The notes: a model not told the origin generated them from the sequence alone. A stretch of 64,000 nt of DNA from Parapristionchus giblindavisi (GCA_943737045.1 CALSFV010000243.1:451001-515000); one strand, 5' to 3'. Positions 1 to 12,289 are shown, counted from the first letter of the stretch. A program made the numbers and translations.

Positions 1-1356
1 ATGCGATGTTTCTCGAAATTTTTCTCTAAAGGATAAGAGTTTTATTGCAGATTCGGATTCCCCGTCCTCGAATTGGGGTATTCTGATATATCATTTAACC
101 CAACTCTGTCCGCCCAATAGGGATACTGTATATCATCGTCCTGGACTTAGTGCAATTTTCTCTCAAATCACATTTTTGGTTGTAAATCAGTTCAAACTTA
201 TGTTAATGTACTCATTAGCATAGTTAAACCCTGTATCTCGACCAACCTGAAAAAATTGTCTTAATGGTTCGAATTCTCAACAACAACCATTTTTGAGATA
301 TGAATTGAAAACTGATTTTTTTAACGATTTTTTAATTCTTTCGTGGAAGATCTTTTTTTTAATTCTGCAATTTCATTTTCACTGTTCTTATTTATCATTT
401 ATTGATATTAGTTTATTGATCGTTAAGGTCGAAGAAACTGTTTGAATTAAGAATATCCATGGAACCGTCGAAAAACTCTGAGAAATCACTGTAGATCATA
501 TCATAGATGGCATCCGATGTTATCACTCTCTCATCCTCGTCCACATCCACTTCCTCCTCAACGGGCAGATCTTATTCTTCGAAATCCTTCTCCATATCAT
601 CCAGAAGCGCTCCTCTTCTTCTACTATGGATTCCTTTAGCCTCCATTACCTTCTTCTTAGCAGCAACAAGAGATCGAATGCAATTCTTAATCTGTTCATG
701 GGACATTCGTTCAGAAGGAAGGATATCAGTTCTATCCTTCATTCTTCGTTCTATCTCTTCCGCTCGAAGTGAGTGAAGTAATCCTCGAAGAGATCAGCGA
801 CCAACTGTCTAGCCTTTGGATCGTATCTCGCTCCCTTCTTCGTAATATGCAATGCCCATCCCATGGGCTTCAGATGAACTGGAGCCTGATGGAATTCATG
901 AAGTGATTCATCGAGTGGGGCAATTCCTACTCCCTTCTGCACTTCCTCAAGCATTCCCTTGTAAAGCAGCATAAAACAAAACGAAAAAGCCGGTGTTTTT
1001 AAGTTGCATCAAGTCAGAAAGGCGAAAAATCGTTAAAAAAATCAGTTTTCGATTCATATCTCAAAAATGGTTGTTGTTGAGAATTCGAACCACTAAGACA
1101 ATTTTTTCAGGTTGGTCGTGATACAGGGTTTAACTATGCTAATGAGTACATTAACATAAGTTTGAGCTGATTTACAACCAAAAATGTGATTTGAGAGAAA
1201 ATTGCACTAAGTCCAGGACGATGATATACAGTATCCCTATTGGGCGGACAGAGTTGGGTTAAATGATATATCAGTATACCCCAATTCGAGGACGGGGAAT
1301 CCGAATCTGCAATAAAACTCTTATCCTTTAGAGAAAAATTTCGAGAAACATCGCAT
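1..1356. mobile_element. Long terminal-inverted-repeat element, left end cut by the window
   Basis: Bases 1-331 reappear almost perfectly, inverted, at about 1026-1356, leaving a 0.7-kb spacer. The right arm probably continues to about 1640, with its partner lying left of the window. The spacer holds a minus-strand coding remnant, listed separately. A long foldback around a decayed coding fragment fits a DNA transposon. No target duplication can be seen because one end is missing. Confidence 0.7.
440..972 (-). pseudogene. Decayed coding remnant inside the foldback element
   Basis: The minus strand from 972 to 751 reads an open frame beginning MLLYKGMLEEVQKG and containing KPMGWALHITKKGARY. 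Continuing downstream needs a frame change near 750, after which an open stretch reads EEIERRMKDRTDILPSERM, followed by a Lys-rich segment, an in-frame stop and a very acidic tail ending near 440. From memory of family patterns, GWAL followed by a basic segment and a later R.M....LT..QI-like block occurs in transposon-associated proteins of invertebrates. This is a weak resemblance. The frame break and stop argue for a pseudogene. Confidence 0.4.
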
Positions 1357-1763
1357 TTTGTATGCAAAAAAAAACAGTTTTCATACAATAACACATGAAG
1401 AACAACATTTCCGACCATATCCTTAGTTGAGTTATTTGTAGAGGAGGTCGTTAGGAACCGAATGGAAAAAATTTTTACACGGTTGCTCAAAAACGAAGCG
1501 AGTTACACTCATTTGAAGTTGACGGTAAAAAAATTGCATAATTATGCAAATTACGAAAAACAAAATTTCAAAATGTTGTTTTCGCACTCAGTAAGGCCAG
1601 TCTAACAAATATCAATAAAAAAAGAGGAAAATTATTTTTTTCTGTGCAATGGCTTCATACACTTTTACAGGAGATCCGTGATATAATATGATTCATATTA
1701 CAGTATTGTGATTCTGCAGTACAGTACCATAGTACAGTATCTCTGTACATCACATATTTCCAG

Positions 1764-4700
1764 ATGGTGGCCAAGACGAAACTGGCGGCGACTGCGTCCC
1801 GATGTGCCGCGCACGCGAACGATATCAAGAACGAAGTGGCATGCATGACCCAAGTCAACCATGTACGGCACTTTCTGATTACTGTAGTGGCATATCTGAG
1901 GAGTACGATAGTTCACAGATACCGTAATCCCCATAAGTGTGGTCAGGGATACGGTAACGAAACATTGGGTACTGTAATTCCCGTGGTTTGCAGCCGAACG
2001 TCGTGCGCATCGAGGAGCTGATCGAGACGCCCAATCAGGCCTTTATGGTGCTGGAGTACGTCGATGGAGGTAGACATTCATTTTTATGAGATCATTTTTT
2101 TAAAAAAAACCGATTTTGAGACTGTTAAACATAACTTTTTATTAATTAACTATATTTTTTGTCTAATGTATTGTCTGCATTTGTCTGACGGGCCTACGCT
2201 GTGTCGGAAAATATCGTTGCGTTTGCCTTACACGTCCCCGTAAATTTTGGAGTGTGTTGGGTCGCAAGTGGAAAACCATGATTGTCAAAAAGAGTGCGGT
2301 GAGAACTTACCGTACCCTTCGATCAATAATGGCTACCTAACCTACAGTAACCTTTTACTGTACCACAATTTTACAATCATGATTTTGCGCTCGGGCCCCA
2401 GCACAAAATTACGTGGACGTCTGCGTAATACAAATGTAACGATGGTTTCCGAGACGATGTATGCTCTAATTCGATCAAGGAGAGCTGTACGACCGTATCG
2501 TTGACGATAAGCGCAGAGGAATCGGACTGGGTGAGAAGTTGACGAAGTTCTACGCACTGCAAATGTTTGATGCTCTCAAGGTTGGTCAGAGATCAACGAT
2601 CAAACTACAAACTACAACGCGACTATAATTACAGTCATAGGAAAATATGTCACAAAGTACCAAGCCTGACCGAATTTTGAGCCAAAATTTTGCAAAAATC
2701 GAAAACCTGACCGGATTTTAAGCCAAAATTTCACAAAATCGAAAAACCTGACCGGATTATGAGCCAAATTTGCCAAATATCGAAAAACCTGACCGGATTT
2801 TGAAAACCGATAACCTAGCTATTCGACCTATGATTACAGTACCTGCACAGCGTGGGCGTCATCCATCGCGACATCAAGCCCGAGAACATTCTGCTCGCCG
2901 ATAAGGAGGACTATACGGTAGCCAAGGTATACGGTAGTCGAATCGATTTATTGATCGATTGATGGTCAATCAATAATATCTGCGTTTGCAGCTCACCGAC
3001 TTTGGTCTATCAAAGAACATCGGCAATGGTGAGATTTATTTTGTTTTTTTATAAACCCAAATTTGATTTATGTAGATAGTATATAAAAATACACCTGCTT
3101 GTGATTTTGATCAAGTGTCCTGCATGACATAGAGGGCCTTCACCAAGCTTATCCCTGAATTCTCTCTGGTATTCCAATGCTTGAAGTCTACTTAAAATAC
3201 GTCACAGACTACTTAAAATACGTCACTTACAGGTCTACTTCAAGTGAAAATGATAAGTAAACAAGTTTTGAAATACAGGAGCTGCTTTTTCGATTCTTCT
3301 TGATGGTTATTGATTGATTTATGATTATTGATTGATTTATGACTATTGATTGATCTATAGGATCGGAGATGAAGACGTTCTGCGGGACGCCCACGTACAT
3401 TGCGCCCGAGATGATTGCGAACGAGCACGAAGCGTACTCTCCATCGATTGATGTGTACGGTAGCTTTGGATTACGGTAGTTTGAGAATACGGTAGTTGTG
3501 GATTAGTTTTTCCTATATGGTGCGTTTGCGTTGCTGATGTATGATAAGCTGATTGAGCATACATTTTTATTCAGTGCACATTCTGAAACTGAAAACTGAC
3601 CCGTAATTGTTATAAGCTCACTCGATTTCGCAAAAATTGCTTATTTTTTTCCCATTTGTCTCCGAAATCTGCAAAAAATGGATCTTTTTTTATGAGCCGA
3701 CCAATTTATGAACTGACCCGTGCCCACAATGTGGATGCTCGAAAATGTATGGCTACAGTAAATCAGCATGTTTTAATATTGATTAGGGATTTTATAATGC
3801 ATAACGCTTGTGAATCCGGGATCATTAACATTTCCCGTTCTATGCTTTACAAGCATTTCATGAAACACGATTGCAGCTGGTCGATGGGTGTGGTCCTGTT
3901 CACCGCTATCGTAGGCTATCCGCCCTTCTCGGAGGGTTATGAGGACGGCATGGATCTGAACGAACAGATCAAGACTGGTGAGTGGTACTGTATGTATGGG
4001 GGTACGGTAGCATGATTACGGTATCCGGAGATTATTGATTACTGTTGAAGCGTTGATAGTGTTAGGCATGCCAATAGGTTGGCATGATGAAGTTTTTAAT
4101 AGTTGGGGTTGTGGCAGGACGTTATTATGGTCAAGGTTATCGATTGATATATCTTTTCCATGTACATACAACTGAACAGTGGATTACGGTAATTGCTAGT
4201 CAATTATCGATTTCTTCAGGTCGCCTCGTCTTCAATCGCACATGGAAGTCGATCTCACTCGCAGCGCAGACGATCATTCAGATGATGCTCAAAGTCAATC
4301 CGAATCAGAGGGTATTTCTTTTTTTTTAAATTTTTTATATTATTTATTTTATTATAATTTTTATAGTAATTCTATCCTCTACAGTATCACATTCTTACCG
4401 TAGTCATGTCAAGCCTGCAGTACCCATTCTTACTGTAATCATCTTAAGACTACGGTTTCCCATTATTACTGTAATCATCGCAAGCCTACAGTAAACCGTT
4501 CATACCGTAATCGGCTCAGGCCTACAGTATCCCATTATTACAGTACTCCTTCAGATCAAGCCATCGGAAGCCGTAGAAGATGAGTGGTTCGACGACGAGA
4601 CGAGAGAGCATGTCGACCGGGTGATCAAGCAACACAAGGTACGATTATTGATTGATTGGTTTATCGGGTACTAGATTATTGATTGGTTCGTTTTATCGGG

Positions 4701-5272
4701 CACTAGATTATTGATTGATTCGTTTTATCGGGTGCCAGTACTGTAGATTATTGATTGATTGGGTGCAATTGCTGTAGATTATTGATTGAGTGGTTTTATC
4801 GGTTGACATTACTGTAGATTATTGATTGATTGGGTGTCATTACTGTAGATTATTGATTGATTGCTTCTTTCGTAATAGGAGTTTATTGCTTGATTGACTG
4901 GGTAATATATTAGATAAATTATTGGTTACCTGTACGGCTACCGTAACCGGTAGATCATTTTGAGTGAAATCATTGGAGCAGCTGTAATTGAATTTTTGAA
5001 TTAATCGTATATTGATTGATCTTTACACCTACCGTATCATATATTTTCGGTGCCCTCGCCATTGTTTTTATATAGTGGGTCGATTTTCGAAATATGGTGG
5101 GTCAATTTAGAAAATTCGTTATTTCTCGCTTAAAAATCGTCATTATTAGCTTTTTTTCTTTATCAAGTGGGTGAAAATGGCCAAATATAGTGGGTCAATC
5201 CTCGCATCACGAGGATATGGCAATGTATGCTACCGTATGCTATATGAATCGTTGCAGGAGCGTCGCCGATGA
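1764..5272 (+). CDS. CHK2-type serine/threonine protein kinase, 5' exons outside the window
   Basis: Ten exons splice in one frame: 1764-1862, 1994-2069, 2480-2580, 2840-2926, 2992-3028, 3361-3454, 3877-3977, 4220-4311, 4555-4638 and 5258-5272 (stop TGA). They give 261 residues. Visible kinase features, in order: an alpha-C region with NDIKNEVACM, hinge LEYVDGGELYDR, catalytic loop HRDIKPEN, DFG (LTDFGLSKNIG), activation segment KTFCGTPTYIAPEM, and YPPFSEGYE. The CGTPTY-APE plus GYPPFSE combination is typical of CHK2/Rad53-type kinases, which act in DNA-damage or meiotic checkpoint signalling. The Gly loop, the VAxK lysine and any FHA domain must lie on exons left of 1764, beyond the foldback element, so the start is unknown. 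A CaMK-family relative is the main alternative. The 3' end is short (ERRR, stop). Confidence 0.85.
2636..2832. mobile_element. MITE family A copy (CATAGGTCG-type ends)
   Basis: The element begins near CATAGG and ends CGACCTATG. Inside are three direct repeats of about 35 bp built on CCTGACCGGATTTTGAGCC. It lies in a kinase intron, and its right end is only 3 bp upstream of the acceptor TTACAG at 2839. Related copies occur at 19414-19597, 30712-30855, 32151-32223, 34934-35137 and 41977-42054, with decayed ones near 44.7, 45.3 and 47.5 kb. Confidence 0.8.
5038..5229. repeat. MITE family B copy (TATAGTGGGTCAA family)
   Basis: This is a dispersed element of about 190 bp. Its ends are inverted versions of CATACATTTTCGG/CAATGTATG, and two internal blocks read TATAGTGGGTC. 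Other copies lie at about 16520-16701 (inverted), 20979-21120 (shortened), 31512-31712 and 43460-43621. All but the 31.5-kb copy sit in introns of the genes annotated here. Confidence 0.7.
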
Positions 5273-6386
5273 TTCCACATCAATCGATGATAATTATTTC
5301 TATCTTCCTGCCATAAGTTTCTCACCAGTAGAGTATAGTATATTGATTAGTATAAGATTACCGTACAACTGTGATTACTGTATTTGTTGATTGTAGTTTT
5401 TTTCTTGTTTATCCTTTTCTATAGTGTTATCCCTGTCCAATGTTGACGTTACCTAATAATCAATGTCATTACTGCTAGATTAATTCCTAATAGGATACTG
5501 ATTATGATCATTCTCCCACTTATTTTGTGCCATTTTAAATCTTATTTACAGAAATCTGTAGTTTTTCTGTTTATCTTTTCTATATACTTGTCCAATGTTA
5601 ACGTGACCTAATAATCTGTACCATTAACTAGAACCCCCCCCCCCCTACTAGGATACTGATTGTGATCATTATTCCCCCATTCTGTGCCATTTTAATCCGA
5701 ACTTAGAGAGATCTAGCCCCTACTAGGATACGATGACCGTATTCATGAACGCGTGCAAGTCGTTTCCTGACAAATGTGACGTAGCAGGCGTAAGTGGAGT
5801 ATTTTTAGCAAACTCCTCCGCTTACGATTGTGACTTCATGTTTGTCGGCAAACGCTTTGCCAGCGCTCATGGATACCTATACTGATTGTTATCATCCCCC
5901 CGCACACATTCTGTGCCATTTTAAACCGAATTTAGAGAGATCTAGCCAAATTTAAGTTGACAAACGCTGTGAATATTCCATTTCTTGTACCATATCCATC
6001 ACTGTAAACATACGTGCAGTATAAACTTCTTGCGCTACATCCTCGGTTCTTGTTCTACAAACGTTCTTACAATTAGTATGTGAAGGATTACGGTATATGT
6101 GACCATTCAAGTGTGGTGGTGGGTCAAACTTATGGTAAGTCCAGAGATCAAAAACTAAAGATCAAAGATCAATTCGGCCGGAACCATCAGAATACCTCTT
6201 ATTTCGCAGAAGAGAGTCAGCTGATACTTTGATGTGATGATTTTCAGTCACACTTCGAATCGATAATTGAACATTATTATAATTTTGCGACACTTATTTC
6301 GGACGTAAAAAAACTATGCATACCAAATGTACCAGCAACAATATATTTTATAAAATTCAAATTAAATAGAAAGATGCAAAAGAATT
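5273..6386. other. Intergenic stretch after the CHK2-like gene; partly shared with 12.2-12.7 kb
   Basis: No supported gene. About 5240-6010 matches 12290-12690 in the same orientation, including the terminal exon of the kinase. A minus-strand frame near 5975-6060 resembles the open frame at 12640-12750 but is broken by a stop. The remainder is AT-rich and holds TACGGTA motifs and an AAAGATC run near 6155. Confidence 0.5.
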
Positions 6387-6468
6387 CGCAGCGAGCAGGA
6401 TTCGAACCTGCGCGGGCAGAGCCCATTTGATTTCGAGTCAAACTCCTTAACCACTCGGACATCGCTGC
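6387..6468 (-). tRNA. tRNA-Ser (CGA)
   Basis: An 82-nt type II tRNA. The 7-bp acceptor stem pairs GCAGCGA with TCGCTGC, and discriminator G follows. The A box reads TGTCCGAGTGGTTAAGG, the anticodon loop CTCGAAA gives CGA, there is a long variable arm, and the T arm is GCAGGTTCGAATCCTGC. The body is identical to the copy at 11407-11488 on the other strand, and the flanks are also similar. Confidence 0.95.
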
Positions 6469-6966
6469 ATCTGGTGGTACATTTTTCGTTGATGTACAAG
6501 TGGATATATTTTTGAAATACTGAAAACATGCCTTCTAGTGTTTCTCTTTTCTCTTTTGCTTTATTTTTCTCAATTATCAACCATATTTCTAAATCGACAA
6601 GTCGTTTCAAAAAATTGTCCTGCACATGGAAAAATTAAGTGACAATGCGTATATCGATAAATTTGAAAAAAACTGACCTGAAATTTCAGCAACAGAGGGT
6701 TGGGGGCAAACCTCACTTTAATTATAACTTTAATTTTGAAGAGTTTTTTTTCGTTGCTGAAATGTCAGGTCCCAAAAATTTGCGTCAACGAATCCAAAAT
6801 TTTCACTTTTTTATTGATTTCTTCAATATGTAAATTGTTTAAAAAAACAGAAAAGAGGAGTACTAACTAGCTATATCGAAAACATATTAATTTAATAAAT
6901 TGACAAGAATACATTTTGAGATTTAGCGATTTAATATAATTCTCTATCCTAAAGATACAAAAGATT

Positions 6967-7050
6967 TGTCATCCGCAGGGTTCGAACCTGCGCCCTCCGA
7001 AGAGGACTGCGACCTGAACGCAGCGCCTTAGACCACTCGGCCAGAATGAC
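6967..7050 (-). tRNA. tRNA-Leu (CAG)
   Basis: An 84-nt type II tRNA. The acceptor stem GTCATTC pairs with GGATGAC and is followed by discriminator A. The D arm contains GGCCGAGTGGTCTAAGGC, the anticodon loop TTCAGGT gives CAG, a CTC-TTCG-GAG variable arm is present, and the T loop is GGTTCGAACCC. No intron. Confidence 0.95.
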
Positions 7051-7252
7051 ATGTTTAGAGAGCACTTGCTCGGTATCTAATAGATATCTATGTGTAATAA
7101 CTGTTCACTTGTATGTCACAAATTATGTTATCTCTCTGTGAACATTCAAGATATGCGTATGACAAAGACAAGACATCCATCTCTTTTATTTTGCAGTAGA
7201 AGACGCTTGTAATCTCTATCGGGCCTTCTATCCATTCTCTCAATCTCTTCAA

Positions 7253-10200
7253 TCAATCCTTCTCGTCTCGGCCTTCATCCTGATGCCCAGGGCTAGATTC
7301 AAGCTGCTTGTCCTTGTTCTAAATTGATAAAATTTGATATTATTTGAACATTTCAAAAATGCATTTTCATCGAAGTTTTTGGATAGCAATGCAATCACCA
7401 ATAGATAATTAGCGATAGAAATACTTTAAAATAAAATAAAACAAAAGTCTGACCGATGGGCGGTTCCGGGATCTCTTCTGAGACTCCTTTGGTCCACTTT
7501 TCTTACTTGACGAACGCTTAACCGACCTTAAGATAAATAACATATAGTCGACTCTAAGAGCTTAAGACGACTCCAAGAGCTTAAGACAACTCGAAAGAGC
7601 TAAGGCGTCCTCAAGACGACCCTGATTGTGAGACCGATCCTTAGTTCCTACCCTACCCCCGACTTACTCTTTCTTCTTTATCGATCCATTTCTCTTGGCG
7701 GATTCATTCTTCTTGCAAGAATTCGACGATCTACTCCTTTTAGTCGATTCATTTCGTTTTATCGATTCTTTTCCCTTTCCCGAAACAGACTTCCAACTTG
7801 CATCCTATAATACAATCAATAAATGGATAAATAAATCAATAAATGGCGGAGTCAGTCATAATCACTCACTTCTCCACCGTTAGCGATCGAAACGGGATTT
7901 CCATCACCCGGTGTATCGGTAGGGCCCTCGTATTTGTTCGCAGAGTCCCAATCCAAAGATCCCGAAGAGTCGATACGGTATGCCTGCAATTATTGATTTT
8001 TATATTCAAAATTGCATTTTTTAAACAAAATGTTGGCATAGTGCCAATACGCAGTATTACATAGTAATAACTACCTTATAGATCGAAGTGAGGACAAAGT
8101 GGACGAATTTGTAGTCCGGAATGTCGATGTACTGTAGGGTGTCCAGGTATAGCATGATCCGTTGAAAGTGTTTCTTCGGGCAGTTCACAAACATTCTTAA
8201 ATTGATCTTTCAACTTTGATCTTTGATCTTTGCACTAACTTATTCATCAGAGCCTCATTCTCGCGTACTTCCAGCTTGAACTTGAGGACCTGTGGCAAAT
8301 AATTTCATTACACTCAGAAAAATGAAGTGTTAATATGAACACCCATAGGTGTACTGGGTGAAACTGTAATCCCCAATGTGTTCTAATTAACACTTTTTGG
8401 GGTGTATATTGGAAAAAGGTGTAAATTGGAACACATGGGGGTGTTCAATAGAACACATCAAAAAGCTGCATAGAGTTTTTACACATTTTTTTCTGAGTGT
8501 AGGTATATAGTTATGCTCGTTAAAGGAGAAAGAAGAGATTTGGGCTGCGCTATTGACATGAAGAACGTGGGACATAATAATAATAATAATATTTATTTAT
8601 GTGGTGACAGTGGCGGAAAACAAATACAAATAGGGTGAAATCTATAGTGCACATAAAATACTATGTCGCAACTGTGGCAACATAAGACAATAGAGTGATA
8701 GATTACAAATTGGACAGATTCAACGAAGATTTAACAGTTCTACTAAAAGATTTGGAATTAGGGCAAATAATACAATTATAAGGCAACGAGTTCCATAAAT
8801 TGACTGATCGATTGGAGATAAAATGGGAGAAACGTTTGGATTTGCATTGGTGCTTACAGAGTTGGAAATTATTTCTACGGGAGTTTCTTGAATTCCTAGA
8901 CTGAAGGTAAAAGTTTGGGTCATCTAGTTCAACTTGTCTATGGATGGCCTTATATGTGAAGCTCAAATCAATAATGGTGCGGCGGTGCTCAAGGAGCTCT
9001 AAATTCAAATATGATAATCTATCAGTGTGACATTCTATTCTCTATTAGATTTGACTGGTTGAACGCGTAGAGTGTGTAGCTCAGTGGTTAGTAGTCAGCG
9101 CTTGTAACCGCGCCACGCGGGTTCGATTCCCGTTTGCAATATTCTGTACATTTGTGCTTCAATTTCAAAAACTCGCGCCTTTCCCTGGGCATATCAATGA
9201 ACTTTAAGTCCGAATTACGGTATTCTGGGGCATCTAAAGTTTTAGAGAAAATTGTTTTTGTATAAAGGAGATGTGATCAATAGTTGGGTCTGGCTAGTTT
9301 AGCCACGAAAAAACTCGTGGGTCCCCTTCTTTAAGGTCGGCTAAGCCCTAAGTCACACAGTAGCTAAGGTTATATCAGACTTAAAGGCTCTTCGCTCTGG
9401 CAACTCTCTCTCACTTTCCTTGTCCACGAGAGAGCGTGGCCAATGCGGAGTTACTTTATTGTTAGCTCGGTTTGTAGATTTAAATTAATTTCTTCAAAGT
9501 CATACTTTATCCTTCTCGTCACGTTTGAGATGATTCCACGGGAGTTCACTGCTCGTCCACTCAACAACCATGTATAGCCAACTCTCGAGATCGTCCTTTC
9601 TCGATTGCTCCTGAACTTTGATCTTTGATCTTTGATCTTCTTACTTGCGTCTTGCGTCGTTACTTGCGTCTTACTTGCGATTTCATTGCTGCAATCGGCG
9701 CGTATCGAGTGGTGCCTCTGAAGGGTGCGATGTCTCGCGGGAGACGGATATCTTTGTTCTGCAAGCACTTAGTATTAAGGTCATTTAGGTCCTATTTAAG
9801 GTAACTTAAGGCTATTTAAGGTAACTTAAGGCCACCGACCTTAACCGCGAACTGTCTGCACAATCCAAAGTCGAGGAGGAAGATGTGGTGGTGCTCGCCG
9901 TTCTCCCTCAGACCAATGGCGAAGTTGCCCGGTTTGACATCGCGGTGAAGAAATCCGGCCTAGAACCAAGAGATCAAAGATCAAAGATCAAAGATCACTC
10001 ACTCGATGAAGGTTCTCAATGGCGATCAGGCACTGCTCAGCCGCCTTCAAGGCTGTACCCAGTGAGAATCGCATCTCCGGTCTATCAATCCGCAGATCCC
10101 ACAGGTTCCTGCCCAGCTGAATAAAGATCAAAGATTAAAGATCAAAGATCAAAGATCAAACCAGGGTCATGATGAGGAACTTGAAGCGACCATCCAAGCG

Positions 10201-10857
10201 TCCTCGATCGATCGGTTTGGCGAAATGAGAAGACTGCAGGGCGGCCGTGGCTTTCAGCACCTTACAGTCCATAGTGAGAACCTGAAGTTTGATCTTTGAA
10301 CTTTGATCTTTGATCTTTGGACTTTGATCTTTGATCTCTTACGCTTTTCTTGACATGAATCGTCTCGCACTTCATCGCATACTTCTTATTGTCCTTGTTT
10401 CGAATGACTTCGAAGACTGCACCGTAACTGCCCCTACCCAGAAGCTTGCGCACCTGAAAGATCAAAGATCAACTACTGAAATCGATGGCCATCAAAAATA
10501 AAAGACCATCAAAGACCTCAGATCAGAGATCTAATATCAACTATTAAAGATCAAAGATCAAAAAGTGAAATCGGTGATCATCAAAGATCAAAGACCTCAG
10601 ATAAGAGGTCTAATGTCAACTATTAAAGATCAAAGATCAAAATCATAACGTGACCATTGAATCAGGGATAATAGGGTTCAATGAATAATGAGAGATCAAA
10701 GATCAAAGATCAGACACCAAGAATCAGGGATTAGAGAGTTCAATGAATAATTAGAGATCAAAGATCAAAGATCACTTACGTTATACGTGGCACGCTTGTT
10801 CTCGACGTCCTCATCAATCCTAGGCAGAATCGCCGATTCTCTGTCGTATTCGCCCAT
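7253..10857 (-). CDS. TTBK-like (worm CK1-superfamily) protein kinase, complete
   Basis: Twelve minus-strand exons splice in one frame: 10857-10780, 10453-10343, 10281-10162, 10116-10003, 9959-9846, 9758-9675, 9610-9506, 8289-8240, 8195-8075, 7983-7870, 7804-7668 and 7505-7454. A terminal exon, 7318-7253, ends TGA. The product is about 421 residues. Visible features: Gly loop LLGRGSYGAVFEV, VAIK-equivalent KKYAMKCE, catalytic loop FHRDVKPGNFAIG, DFGLCRQ, FRGTTRYAPIAAM and the DDLESWLYMVVEW segment, all as in tau-tubulin kinases and their large nematode expansion. A Ser/Lys-rich tail follows residue 337. The ATG at 10857 is the first clear Met of the exon, but the frame is open upstream, so the start may be further 5'. 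A LINE fragment and a MITE share the 8290-9505 intron. Confidence 0.9.
8311..8499. mobile_element. MITE with TA target duplication
   Basis: A 189-bp element. Its terminal inverted repeats begin CACTCAGAAAAA and end TTTTTCTGAGTG. It is flanked by TA at 8309-8310 and 8500-8501, the hallmark of the Tc1/mariner superfamily. The interior repeats TGTGTTC/GAACAC blocks. It lies in an intron of the TTBK-like gene. Confidence 0.85.
8577..9045 (-). mobile_element. 5'-truncated non-LTR retrotransposon (LINE) 3' end
   Basis: Read on the minus strand, an open frame of about 100 residues contains RLSYLNLELLEHRRTIIDL, a YKAIH segment and FISNRSVNLWNSLPYN. This is the usual C-terminus that follows reverse transcriptase in CR1/jockey/RTE-type elements. 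It ends near 8703, and the element finishes in an (ATT)n tail at 8577-8592. Only the extreme 3' part is present, as is usual for incomplete target-primed reverse transcription. It sits inside a kinase intron in the gene's sense orientation. Confidence 0.8.
9070..9140 (+). pseudogene. tRNA-like sequence (tRNA-Thr-like, acceptor stem not paired)
   Basis: An A box (TAGCTCAGTGGTTAG) and a B box with good T arm (CGGGTTCGATTCCCG) flank a loop that would read TGT. The seven bases on either side do not form an acceptor stem. It is either a tRNA relic or a SINE head. Confidence 0.5.
9385..9453. repeat. Hairpin repeat family H, copy 1
   Basis: An imperfect hairpin pairing CTCTGGCAACTCTCTCTC with GAGAGAGCGTGGCCAATGCG. 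The same design recurs at about 11139-11205, 42880-42947, 47690-47785, 49882-49975 and 62050-62145. Confidence 0.6.
10458..10775. repeat. Intron 1 of the TTBK-like gene rich in AAAGATC heptamer runs
   Basis: Runs of AAAGATCAAAGATC alternate with diverged longer units containing GGGATTAGAGAGTTCAATGAATAA. Similar heptamer runs occur in five or more introns of this gene, for example 9970-9996, 10127-10160 and 10290-10336. Confidence 0.8.
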
Positions 10858-11138
10858 AACCAGACGACCGTACGCAATGATGGCTGATCGAGTGAATGAA
10901 GGGGGAATGAATCATTCTCGGTGCCTCTGTGAATGTTCTCTTCGTTCCACGCACTATATCGTCCCTATTTCGAAATTATGCTAATCAATAAGTTCAAATT
11001 TTACAAATGTGTAATAGTATGATTTTAATATTTTGCAGCGTCATTCATATGTCTCGAGTTAATTTAATTATGTCAAGCATTATATTACATTTTTGTGAAC
11101 TTTATACTTTTAAAGTACACCCCGAGCAATTTGAAATT

Positions 11139-11205
11139 CTTCGGTCTGGCAATGCTCTCTCGCTTTCTTTTCTACGAGAGAGCGTTGCCAGCGCAGAGAC
11201 AGAAC
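11139..11205. repeat. Hairpin repeat family H, copy 2
   Basis: TCTGGCAATGCTCTCTCGC pairs with ACGAGAGAGCGTTGCCAGC across a loop of about 12 nt. It lies upstream of the second tRNA-Ser gene. Confidence 0.65.
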
Positions 11206-11406
11206 AATAGATTTCAAATCCTTGAATACAAAAGTAATTTTCACTATAACTGTATATGCCTTTTTGATAATTAGTCAATTTAGAAATCGCATTGATAGTT
11301 GAGAAAAATAGAGCAAAAGTGAAAATAAGAAACAATAGAAAGCCGGTTTTCAGTGTTTCAACAATGTTTCTGCTCTTGTACATCAATTCAAAAACTACCT
11401 ACAGAT

Positions 11407-11488
11407 GCAGCGATGTCCGAGTGGTTAAGGAGTTTGACTCGAAATCAAATGGGCTCTGCCCGCGCAGGTTCGAATCCTGCTCGCTGCG
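11407..11488 (+). tRNA. tRNA-Ser (CGA), second copy
   Basis: The same 82-nt tRNA body as at 6387-6468, on the opposite strand, with discriminator G. Upstream sequence also matches the flank of the first copy (TTGTACATCAA and CAGTGTTTCAA blocks). The pair therefore came from an inverted duplication of a larger segment and not from convergence of the mature tRNA sequence. Confidence 0.95.
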
Positions 11489-12289
11489 AAATCTTTTACA
11501 TCTTTCAAACAAATTCGAACTTTAGTATAGATAGCAGATACCCTGCTGGTTCGCCCGAATTGATCGACCATTGATCATTGTTTTTTATCTCAGCTCGCTT
11601 GGAGAAAATGGAACAACACCTCATATTTGATCTTTGATCTCTGATCTAAATTTCGTCTGTACTCAATTACACCGGATAACTCTGGGATTACTCTGATTAC
11701 TGTAAGCTCATTGTTAGACTCCAACATGTAGATGTGAAACGAGAAAGAATTTTACATTTTGACTTTTGTACTTTTGTTTTGTCATATCAATTGTGTGTTT
11801 TACCCTAAATGAAATAGTTTGTATAAAATTATATTTATTCGCATCAGTTATCTTCAACACAAAGATAAATAATAGGAATGATATTTGTTTGATACATATA
11901 TGAAGTTTATCACAAATTTTTAAATACGTGTTTACCTTGTGGTGAATAAATAAATTTAAAAAAATAGTTAAACAACGAACAAGGAATGTAGGAGTACTGA
12001 GTGGCCAGACGAGAGAAACTAATGGTTTGTCTTTGGCCCTAGGGAGATTACTGATTGAATGAATGAGTATAATAGTAATCGTTGGGTTGGCTGCTTGTTT
12101 AGAGCACTAGGAAGATATTGATTGCCTTGTCGGTTATCGTGATCGATAGACTATTGAGGCGAAATCATTGTAATATCTGCAATTATAAAAACTGATTCAA
12201 GTGTCTCGTGGCTGTAATGTATTGATATGTACTGAAGTGTGTAGTTGGGTATTTATTAAACTTGGCACCTACCGTAAGCCACTTATATC

